Origin: Holothuria scabra
Taxonomy: Eukaryota; Echinodermata; Holothuroidea; Aspidochirotida; Holothuriidae
DNA length: 64,000 nucleotides
Reading direction: 5' to 3'
Assembly: GCA_037179385.1 (NCBI GenBank)
Contig: CM074190.1
Coordinates: 8,891,784 to 8,955,783, forward strand
Shown: positions 10,521-22,500 of the stretch, one piece after another
How the letters are laid out: each line of letters starts with the position of its first letter
Position numbering within the stretch: position 1 is the first letter of the stretch
The notes under the pieces: model-generated
The model's database searches: none
What the model saw: the letters and a program-made list of their open reading frames with translations, nothing else
What the model was told of the DNA's origin: nothing
Position numbers and translations under genes: made by a program

Positions 10521-13500
10521 GTGAGTACAGAAGTGTTCATTGTTTACTTCTTCATTTGAGAAAGGATCTCTTGAGAGTTAGGTAAGGCTGTAGTAGTATT
10601 AAAATAAGGGCTTGTGTACATTTTTTTTTATGAGATGTGATGTTTCCTGAAAACCAATAAAAAACTTCCACAATTTGGTGTGTTGTAAAGTATAAACTGC
10701 AGTGGGACTGCCATTATGTTGTTATAGTTTTTTCATGTGATGTCATCATTGGGCACCAAGTATGGCTAGGAAATTCCTGTTAATGTTTTTTGAGGGGTTC
10801 ATGTTTTTTGTAGGTACCTATACATCTTGACTACAATCATTTGTGCTATGTATACATGTAGAGAAACAGTGTGGGAATTTCCCACTAACAAACATTTCCT
10901 TTGTGGACCTTTGAATTAAGTGTGTCAATGCTTCATTGTGCACTTCTGCTCCAACCACAGTATCTAGTCTTCAATTTAAAGTAGGCAGATTTAATGAACA
11001 GAAGATATTGTTTGGAGTTTCAAAATGTGGGAGTGGAATGGGGGTATTCATTTACCTCTATATGTAACTTTTAGGTCTGGATGCCATTGCAGTTAAAACA
11101 GAGAAATTGACTTTATGTTTCCCTGAATATATTTGTACATTGCAAGTGCTAAGGTTTCTCTCTAAATTGCAAAATCAGTAAGGTTTATGTCAGTGCAGGA
11201 ATTTAGCTGATCTGCTCTGTTTTGACAGATTTGTCAATATTTGTCTGCAAAATACCCTGGTCTTCATTAGATATGGGCTATTTTGCTCTGGTGCTGCATT
11301 TTGGGCTTTTTTTTTACATGTTTTACCACCAAGCCCTACCCTGGTTTATGCAACCATCAGTGAGATAGCAACTTGTAACATACTTTGACGCACGACAGCC
11401 TGGCTTGTCAACGCTTCCATTCTAAGTGGAATTGTTTCTTTTTATGAGTTTTAAATGCCACACAAATCATAATTTTCTGTCTTTTCTGACTGATTGTATA
11501 AAAAAATAACAATACTAAAATGATTTAATTAAATTTCAAAGGGAGAACTTGGCAATAGTAATGTCAGTCTTTGTGTATGTAAGTGATTCCCATATTGTGC
11601 TCATTTATAGGGAAAAAGAGAGATGAGCCCTTCAAAAATGCCTGTCGAGTTCAGGTTTGTGTGCTAAGGACACACAGTCAATTATGTTGTACATCTGATT
11701 TTGGAGATGACAGTGTGGACAAGTATGGGTAGCATACATGAGGCACCTCCAGTACTATCAAATTGTGGCCCAACAAACAAGATCTTTTAGCTTTGGTGGT
11801 TATTTTGTTGGTTACTGTCAAGCTAATTATGGGTAGTTCCATGCAATAGATGGTCTTCTCATAAGTAATCCAGTGTTTTATTAAGGAAAGGATAATATTG
11901 CTTTTAAATTATTCTAGATTTATCAAGAATCTAAAGAGAATCCATTTTCCAGTCGACTGTAATTCCTTTGTGGTATTTAAAGCATGAAAGCAACTTGCTG
12001 ATGGTTCAGTAAGTCTCCTTGACATAACTGAATTCCCCAGGGCAGATGTTTTTCTAATTCTCTTCCCAACTTCTGTAGGACAAAACATTTTATTATTCTT
12101 TTTGTTATTCTTCTGATCCTATTGACCTATTCAAGAACTTCTTAAGGTCAAACGGCAAATTTGTGCAGATTTTTAGTCCATAGCTGGAGATTAAATTATT
12201 GTCTGACTTTGTCAATGTTTGTTGAGTACTTTTATCAAAAGTAGAATAGGTGAATATGATTGATAATGTTTTTATGAAAATCATAGTGTTTTTAATAGTA
12301 ATTAACTCATCATGAAATCATGTACCCCCCTGCTTAAAATATTTTCACCCCTTCCCTAAATAGAAATTTCAAGTGGTATGTGTGTTCATCTATTTTGAGT
12401 GGAAATGAAGCTGCTTGGGATCAGTCTTTATGAGCTATTTATTAAAATCATGAAGTATATCATTCAGTAGGCCTTTTCTCAAAATGTGTTAAAATTCACA
12501 TTACAAATATTGCCTATTACCAATAGGCTTACTTTCCACAAAACTTTCCATAGATTTGGTGTTTTGATCGCAAGTCTCGAACTTTCAAAGATGATATTAC
12601 ACACTCCTTTCCATACGATAGTTTCAAATTTTGCAAATTGAAATGAACACAAATTCATGTTTCATTTATTACGCTTATCATGCACAGTGCCTATATGGTT
12701 AAAGTGACAAAGGGTTATACTCACCTAGACTGATATGAATTGTCGTGATTACTCACATTGAATCTGTGGTTTCACTGAGTGACAGTTTTGAACAATGCGA
12801 TGCCCTGATTGCAGAGACTTTTGAGGCACTACTGGAAGATTCTCCATTAAGTTAATTTGCAGAGTGCATATTGAACTCTGTATAACCTTAGAGGCCACTT
12901 TTGATCAAGGTAGTTAATCTTTTTGTTTTATTTTTCTCTTCACCAGGTCTGGGTTGAGCCTGAAAAACCTTTGACAAAGCAAGTGGACTGTAAGTTGGAC
13001 TACTTCTAAAGATCATTGTCTTGTTTGCTGGGGGAATTGTTTGTAATATAAGGTGGTATAATTTGCTAATGGAGAAATAAAAAAACTGAAAGTAAGAAAA
13101 GATGCAACATGTGGAATAAATATTTGTATTTAGCTAATGTACAAATATAAATGCAGTGTGCAGTTGTTAAACATTGTTAATAAAAATGTGCAAGGTGCAA
13201 GTGGTCAGGAGGGGGGGGGGGGGTAGGAGCAGCAGCATTGGAGAGGATTATTTGATTACAGTTACCAGTCTAATGTAACCAGGAAGCCATAGCAAATCCC
13301 TGATGTAACTAAGACTTTTGTGTAGGATTCGTTGCTTTGGAGTTAACAGAGGTCACATCTATGTGGTTAGTTTGCCCCTGAAATCATTCATTTCAAACAC
13401 ACAAGAAACACATAAGTGGAGACCGACAACAGCCTAAGTATGAAATCAGTGGTCTGTTTTGGTCCTTACCTACCTTCTATCACCTTATACCATTTATACC

Positions 13501-16500
13501 TATGCCATAGCGTTATTAGTTTGCAAAATTGGTTAAGTATGGTATAGCTAGTATACAGTGTGTGACTGAAGGTATGCATCCTAAGGGATTCTGCCAAAAA
13601 CACAAAAGAAGGGGAATTTTTATGACTGAATCCCAATTTTCAAATTCATGCTGTTGTAGGCTAAGGTTATGAGTGGGTTCAGGGGACAAAAAACTAATTG
13701 CTCCATGGCCCTTGTAAGATGCAATTTTTGAAGGGTTTTGAAGTCTATTAATTTATGTAAGTTGAAATATTGTGGTGAAAGTGACCTCTTTTTCAGTAAA
13801 AACCAAGATTTTTGTTATGGAATAGAAAAAAAGAACAGTTTGGGGTATTTTACCCACTTTCTTGATTGGAAGGGGGACAAATCCCTTCCTTCCCCCATCT
13901 GCCACAAACCCTGGGTATTGTCTCTTATAAACTCCTAACTTACAGAGTTTTTGGGAGTTTGGAAAACATTCAATAACTTCCCAAATTTTCCCAAAATACA
14001 GTTGAAAGTAACTCTTCTCCCAAGTTGGTATGTAAAGCTTTTTCTCTCTGACACTCATTACCTGTTGCAGTAACAGTACAGTATATTACACATATATGTT
14101 TATACAGAGGACTCAACTAAGGTAAATATTGTGGCTTTTTGTTCTTGTTAGGAAATGTAGATAAGTGGTAAAAAGACCTAATGTTAAATTTCCTCAACTG
14201 AGATTGAATCATAGGTGAATAAGTGGTCTTTGTTGTTCTTGAAGAGTGTCCAGAGTTTGTGGGCAGTGGCCAGTTTCCTCTGTTTGAGCTTTACTCAGTA
14301 ATCTTCTGTGGTCAGTGTGTTATTGTGTTGCACATGTCTTTATAGGTTCCTGGACACTGTTTCTTTCAACCAGAGATGTTGTGGTTTCTGTAAATGAAAG
14401 GCAATAGTTTATTGGAACAGACTGGTGCACAATAAACTACTGAAATAAACAGCTGAAGCTGTATTAGGGAAATAGTCATATCACATTGTCAGCAACTACA
14501 CGATTGCTGTACATATGAAAAATTAACCTTCACTCCTTCAATTTGAGAGAATTGGGCCTTTAAAGTATGTGGAATAAGAAGTGACATGGATCTTCATTAT
14601 TTCAAATGTAAATGCCATTCTGTTAGACATTTTTTACAGATATATATGTAACCCTACTGGCAAATATTCAGTAAAAGAACAAGTATTAGAACTATATATG
14701 CAGACAGTATGTCCATTCATGTCATTGTGTCCATTATACCAGAGACTTCAAAAAATGAGACAACTGCCATTGTGCTTGGTGCCCAGCGTACAAGCAATGA
14801 AGTAGGGAAAACAAGCCAGTTAGCTACTACTGGGAAAATGATGGAGGTCTGCCCAACTTGTATCAATGGGTTAGAAACAAGCTGTAATAAAACCTTGTCA
14901 TAATAAGATGTAGCTTACTAACTTGTAATTTTGTACTCTCTTAAAGCAAGTCTTCTAAATAATATTGTTACATGTCCAAATTACACATATGCATCTTGGA
15001 TTCCACACCAATTCAGAGGACATGTTTAATAAGGAGCATGAACAACATAATGGAAAACTGTAAAACATATTGGACTATTTAAGAGAGATTGTCGCCATAG
15101 TGAATGCAGTTTCTAAAAATGCTTGTTCAAAGCAACTTGCCTGACCTCTGTAAATACTGCCTGCATATAAACCATATTTCCTAATACATACTATGTGTGA
15201 CACACTTTTTGGTTGGTCTGCAAATGCACAAGAGGAATACATTTATCATTACACGTCTTCCTGTGCGTGCTGTTACTATCAACAGAGGAAGCGGGTGAAA
15301 GAGGAGTAAACATTCTCACAGAGGAAAGATTCAATTAGCTGATTGTCAAGGTTCAGATGGACAGACACAAAAGATATATACATTGTATTTGTGACCTGGG
15401 ATGGTCCAATTTAGGGGAATCAACCCTGTTGACTCAGTCAGGGGTTGAGTAAGGGAACAATGTAAAACAGATGTGTCTTTAGCTCACCCACTTTATGACA
15501 ATATGTGAAGAATTAAGAATTTGTAAGGGAAGCTCCAATCCTTTTTCTCATTACTAAGCTTACCCAACTATCATTGGGATCAGGTAGCCCTATAAGTGTA
15601 CTTGCCAACTGATCCATTTGAAGCAGAACTAACTGTTCTGTTTACTGTTAAGCTGTAAAGCCCCCACGTCGTAATGTGTGCAGCATAATTGCTTGTGAGC
15701 AGCATGATTTTACCTTGGCATACCCCCATGTAATAGAATTTTGAAACTTGTTGTGAGGCATCTTCAGAGGCAAATAGTTGATTTGAGTGGGAAATGTAGA
15801 TAAAGGAAGAAAACCAGGTAAGGTATTAAAGTCTGTTATAAATTGAATGGAGGTTGCAATGCTGTATGACTCTGTGCCATATACTATATTAAAGACTCTT
15901 TCAAGTGAATTGATAATAGCCAGGGTTATAATTGCTCTTTAAGTGAGAAGTTTGACTGACTGGCTTGATCAGGTCTGACCCTAAATAGGTATCTCACTTG
16001 ACAGAGGAACCAATCATATGGCAGCAGACCTCTTTATTAGGGTCATCAAGAGCTAGTCAAGAGTGTGAGGAATTTTAATGTGTGTATATCAACACAAAGG
16101 TTATTGGAATAAGATGGTGTCTATGGAAGGCTTTAAGAATGGTGAAGCAAGTAGACGGTGAAGAGGACAAGACTGTATTAATATTGTTCTTAATTACCCA
16201 AAGAGTAATGCATAGCAGTAAATGGATGAAGGCCATTATAATTGTTTTGCTTTTGGTTATTCAAGATGTCAAGATGTGGAAAATCATTATTGGTTTCGAT
16301 GATAAGAGAAACCAATGCATTCATGATAGCGTGCGTGTGTATGTATGTATGTGTGTGTGTGTGCGTGTGTGCGTGTGTGTGTATGTGTGTGTGTTTGTGA
16401 CACTTTGCTTGTTAACATGATATCTCAAGACAGGAATGTCTGACAGTTTTTAAACTTGGTACATAGATGCACCATATTGAGAGGGAGAACCCTATTGTTT

Positions 16501-19500
16501 TTGGTGAAGGTCAAAGGTCATTTGTGGTCACCAGGGCTCAAAGTCTGAAAACCTTGTTAACGCGATATCTAAAGTTTGGAAGCTTGGATATATTTTATAT
16601 TTAGTATGTGGATGCGTTATGGTCAGAAGATAATTCCTATTGCTTTTGTCGGAGGTCAAAGGTCATCTGGGGTCACCAAGGGTGAAAGTCTGAAAATCTC
16701 GTTAACACAATATCTCAAGTTTGGAAACTTGGATATATTTCATATGTGGATGCATTATGGTCAGGAGCTGGTCCCTGTTGTTTTTGGTGGAGGTCAAAGG
16801 TCATCTGGGGTCACCAGGGGTAAAATTATGGAAACCTGGTTAACGCAATATCTCAAGGTAGGAAACTTGGATAGATTTCATATTTGGTATGTGGATGCAT
16901 TATAGTCAGAAGATGGTCCCTATCGTTTTTGTCGCAGGTCAAAGGTCATCTGGGTTCACCGGGGGTCAAAGTTTGAAAATCTTGTTAACACGATATTTCA
17001 AGTTTGGAAGCTTGGAAAGATTTCATATTTGGGTATGTGGATGCATTGTGGTCAGGACATGGTCCCTATTGTTTTTGGCGCAGGTCAAAGGTCATTTTGG
17101 GTCACCAGGGGTCAAAGTCTGAAAACCTTGTTAACACGATATCTCAAGGTAGGAAACTTGGATAGATTTCGTATTTGGTATGTAAATGTGTTATAGTCAG
17201 TAGATGGTCCCAATTGTTTTTGCTGGAGGTCAAAGGTCATCTGGGGTCACCGGGGGTCAAAGTCTGAAAATCTCATTACCACAATATCTCAAGGTGGGAA
17301 ACTTGGATAGATTTCATATTTGGTATGTAAATGCATTATAGTCAGTAGATGGTCCCTATTGTTTTTGGCGGAGGTCAAAGGTCGTCTGGGGTCACAGTGG
17401 TTCAAAGTCTGAAAATCTTGTTAACACAATATCTCAAGTTTGGAAGCTTGGATATATTTCATATTTAGTATGTGGATGCATTATGGTCAGGAGATAGTGC
17501 TTATTGTTTTTGGTGGAGGTCAAAGGTCGTCTGGGGTCACCAGGGGTCAAAGTCTGAAAATCTCATTACCACAATATCTCAAGGTGGGAAACTTGGATAG
17601 ATTTCATATTTGCTATGTAAATGCATTATAGTCAGTAGATGGTCCCTATTGTTTTTGTCGGAGGTCAAAGGTCATCTGGGGTTACCGGGGGTCAAAGTCT
17701 GAAAACCTCGTTAACACGATATCTCAATGTAGGAAGCTTGGATAGATTTCGTATTTGGTATGTAAATGTGTTATAGTCAGTAGATGGTCCCAATTGTTTT
17801 TGCTGGAGGTCAAAGGTCATCTGGGGTCACCGGGGGTCAAAGTCTGAAAATCTCATTACCACAATATCTCAAGGTGGGAAACTTGGATAGATTTCATATT
17901 TGGTATGTAAATGCATTATAGTCAGTAGATGGTCCCTATTGTTTTTGGCGGAGGTCAAAGGTCGTCTGGGGTCACAGTGGTTCAAAGTCTGAAAATCTTG
18001 TTAACACAATATCTCAAGTTTGGAAGCTTGGATATATTTCATATTTAGTATGTGGATGCATTATGGTCAGGAGATAGTGCTTATTGTTTTTGTCGGAGGT
18101 CAAAGGTCATCTGGGGTTACCGGGGGTCAAAGTCTGAAAACCTCGTTAACACGATATCTCAATGTAGGAAGCTTGGATAGATTTCATATTTGGTATGTGG
18201 TTGCGGTATGGTCAGGAGATGGTACCAAATGTTTTTGGTGGAGGTCAATGGCCATCTGGGGTCACTGCTGGTCAAAGTCTGGAAATCCTGCTTATGCGAT
18301 ATCTCAAGATAGGAAACATGGATAGATTTCGTATTTGGGTATGTGGATGCATTATGGTCAGAGGATGGTCTGGATTGTTTTTGGCAGATATGAAAGGTCA
18401 TCTGGGGTCTCCAGGGGTCAAAGCCTGGAACCCTTTTTAAATATGATCTTTCAAGATAGCTGTTTGTCCATTTGTCTGTCTGTTGTTTGTATGTCTAACT
18501 ATGGAATGACAAAATTATGTTTTGAACATGCTAGTATAACATTTGAATGAGAAGATAATGGTGCATGATGGCATTCTTTGAAACGGAGCATTTATGTATC
18601 ATCGAAACCTCAATGCAGTTTTGCATTCTGGTATCATAAATGGTATTGAAAATATGCTGATCGAATCCTAATATCCTTCATTTTAGGTTCCTATGCCTAC
18701 TCAAAACCAGCTTATATATTAACAACTAAAAATATTCAGGAACATATTTGATAGAATGAAAATTTAAGAATCTGAACCTAATTTCACAGTTGGACAATTC
18801 ACAACTAGTTTTGATGAAATCATGTAAAATCAATCACAGTTTGGTCAAGTTTGTTTTTTCCTGTAGGATCGTCCACTATACAAAGCTACAGTTGCTTTGT
18901 ACAAATCCTGCAAAAACATTCTGGGTAGTGTTATTTTGAAGTTTTGTAACAGTTCAACGATTTTTCAGAGATAGTTTTATCAAGAAAGTCACCTGTTCTT
19001 GTAAATTTGAGCAGGAGAATTGTTACCCTACTACACCCCTCCCTGAGGTAGCCTACACCTCCTCTAAAAAGGAAACAGTGTGGGTTTTCTTTCTACCTGT
19101 CTCTATTTTGCCATGTGGCCTGTTTTCAAAATAAGGGTCGCCTCCAGTGTCACCTCCCATAGGGATACCATCTAGGCATAAATGGATCTAGTTATGAACT
19201 GATAAAAGGGAAATACGTGGAACTGCCAGAGCAAATGTCCAACATCACTTTGCAGAATCGAAAGCATGAAAATTGTACGTTGAAAAATTGCATTTGAGTG
19301 GTTTTGAATTGAAAGCATGAAAATTATACGTTGAAAAATTGCATTTCAGTGGTTTTGATGTCTTGCTACACATGTAGATTGTTTGCCTGTCCATCTACAC
19401 CAGGGTTCCTCAAATAGTGGCGTGCGACGTGGGTTGGAGTGGCACAAAAAATTACTGTGAGAACAGTGAAAAATTTAACCTTTTTGACAAGAATTATTCT

Positions 19501-22500
19501 GCCTCAAAAGTAGGTACTGTAAATAAATGTAATACTTCCCACAGACTGACGCCACATACCGACAAGGGTATAAATGTCCTATTTGCTCTCACATGGAAAG
19601 TAAAATCTCCATCACTGCTTACACTTATTAAATCATGGCTTTGTCGATTCACTGGTAATGAATTGCCAAAAATTATAAAGTTTGTAAAAAATTTTGGCTG
19701 GGAAAATTGAACAAATTTTGCACCATTTTGCATGTAAGCCCCTTTTGATATGCAAAAATTTTCAATAGGGCAGGGGGACACCCCTCCCCTTATACCCCTC
19801 CCCCAGGACGGTGATCAGTGGTGCATTATACCAGTAACATTTAGCAATGCTGTGCTTCAGAATATTTAATTGAGGAAGCCTGATCTACACCCTAGTTCTA
19901 GTCTATTTCACCCCTGAAACAAAGTGATTTTAAAATAGTTAGCAAAAGAGGGAGGGAGTTCATTGCATGTAATGCTAGAGTAGCTTCTCAAATGAATTGT
20001 ATGCTTCTGTGTGTGAGTGCTGGTGTATTATTGTGAAGGAGTATCTTGTATTGATGTTAATAGAGCTATTGTAAAATTAACTTTTGCCAACTGGCAAATT
20101 ACAATTCAGCCAGTGATTTGACAAAGATGAAGTTGTCAGTAATTAACAATTTTTTTGAAGTGCAATACTTGTGAAGTGTTATTTGAAGGACCATTTGTTC
20201 TCAGACAAGTGCTTCATTATTTCTTATATTGTTTATTTTCAATGGGTTAATTTTCTTCTTAGTTCAAAGTTCCTACTTGTAGTAGTCTTGCATGGGAGGA
20301 AAGCTTAGCTTTAATATTTATTTTTGGAAATAATTTTATGTGGGCTTAGATTTATCCAATAGCTTGTGAAGTTAACTGTTTTAAGGATAAGGTAATTTTT
20401 CTGTTGAAGAATGTTCCTTAGAATGTTTCCAGGAAAGAACCTTTTGAAGAGGGAAAACCAAAAAAGTGAGAACTTCTTTAAAAATGGCATCTCGTAGTTA
20501 TCAACTCCATCTCGTGCATTGCTGCAATAACTATTTGGCAAATGTCTCTCAATTACTCTGTCCTGCATAAGTTCAAATTGGTCACAATATCTTGTCTCCA
20601 ATTATACACAATGCCAAAAACTGTAAAATTTGACTTTTTTATTTTCTTTCTTTTTTTGCAGCTCCCAAGAAAACACTATTTCATTTTTCTGTCAAGTTTT
20701 ACTTAGCTGACCCAGGACAACTTCATGATGAATTTACAAAGTAAGTTTTTACCTTGTGGAGTAACTAGCATGTTGTATGGCTAAGTCTGCTGACAGATAT
20801 CAGGATAAATTATGATTCATGTCACCCTTTCTTCTTATTAACCTCCTCATCTTTCATGTTTACATGCAATCCCCACTTACCTGTAGTATAAGACCCTGGC
20901 AAACTAAAAAACTGCACATGTATGGGACTTGTCACTTTGAGGATTTTATACAGGAGCCAATTTGAAATCCATTATCACATACAGTTGTGGGATACTTACT
21001 GTACTTTTTTCTTAGTGCTTACAGAGGACTTAAAACAAAATTGTTCCCTGACTATAACACAGTGTCATATCTGTATGTCCTGTTTTAAGATATAAAAGAA
21101 TTCTAAGTGTTGTAAGAGTCTTTACTTCTGAGAAATTGTTGAGTATATTTCAAGTTGAAACTGCTGTATGTAACTTTAAAAGTGGCTCATTGAGTTGGTT
21201 CACGAAACCTTCTGAGTTTTCTTCACATACCAATGACAAATGGTCAAACTTAGACAATCCCCATACCCTACAAACAAATAACAGTTTTATGAGTGAGTGC
21301 CCAACGGTTCAAGTCGGTTTTCAAAAATTCGTGACCAGACACTTTTTCAAATTATGTACAAAACTGTTACAAGCCAGGACACAACAAATTTCAAAATGTT
21401 AGTGTTTTCTGTGACTTTTGGACTTGAAACTTGACCTGTTATGCTAACTATAAGCATTGTTATGTGATAGTGACCATTTGAGACTCTCATTAAGTTATGG
21501 ATATCAACTCAATGAGCCTCTTGAAGTAGCAGGTTAAAATAGCATGTTTCACAAAATGCAACATAGCAGATAACTTTTGCTCTGAAATGGAAAGAACATG
21601 GGTTCAATTAAATTGCATCTGGAAGCTCACTGTGGAAATGTTATTACAACAGTAGTGTGATTGTCTGGGGGCCGTTCCACAAAGAGTTACGCACAATCTT
21701 AATTTTGATTCACCATACTAAAGCAACAGTAAATCATACTTAAGATCATGCGTAACTCTTTGTGGAATGGGCCCGTGGTGGTGGTTATTCCATTTTTATG
21801 GGGAGATACCAATTGCCCATGAATTCCCAGGCTTTGTTTTTTTTTTATTTTTTATTGCTGATGGCATTAACATCTCTGTAGGTATAACTGCTGGAAAATT
21901 TTTAGCCAGATTCCTATCCAGAGAGTAAGGACGGGGTAAGAGGTAAGGGGTAGAGGGAATCCAGCATCCATTCCTACCTGGCAGAAAGCTTTCCCCTCTT
22001 TGCAGTGTACGGATAACTTGCTGTATCTTGACGATTCTGTCCTGGCAGTTAATTCTCCTTTCCCTTGTTTGAATTTCTGTGCGATGGTAGAGACTGTGTA
22101 TACCTGTTTTAAGTCTGGTTTGTAGTTTACTTTGAACAGAAATTATAAACTTTCTGAATCGCAGACATATACTTACCCCTTATTGAGTGAAGGTTAGAAC
22201 ATCCTGTTTCTTTATCATTGCTCTTACAAACTGAAAGTAGGAGTTAGAGTAATGTTGTGATTAGTCCAGAAGAATTGCATTAAAGCTACAAACAATGTAT
22301 TTGTGTCATGTATTACAAAGTGTATTGAAAGTAAATAAAATCCTGTTTGTGATGAATATATATAGTGTTTTTTTTCTGAGTTGAGATTGTTCCCATTGTT
22401 TTAATTATTTTTATAGGTACACTTTCATTTGTTCCTTTCCTCAGACCAGCTATTGTTCTTAAATTCATTAATTGACCTTTGTTGAGAGTGTTCAGATAAG

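Larger units (their letters stand above)
12990..20661 (+). other. Intron after exon 2
   Basis: A 7672-bp intron holding a G-homopolymer (about 13209), repeat E, a SINE fragment, Helentron-like element 2 and a hAT MITE. 14896-16280 and 19891-20640 hold nothing I recognise. Confidence 0.8.

Noticed and set aside
16576..18440. Several overlapping ORFs with repeated peptides (for example ..[18 protein letters not shown]..)
   Set aside because: They are open only because of the minisatellite monomer; they lack splice context and family similarity, and both strands show similar chance ORFs.
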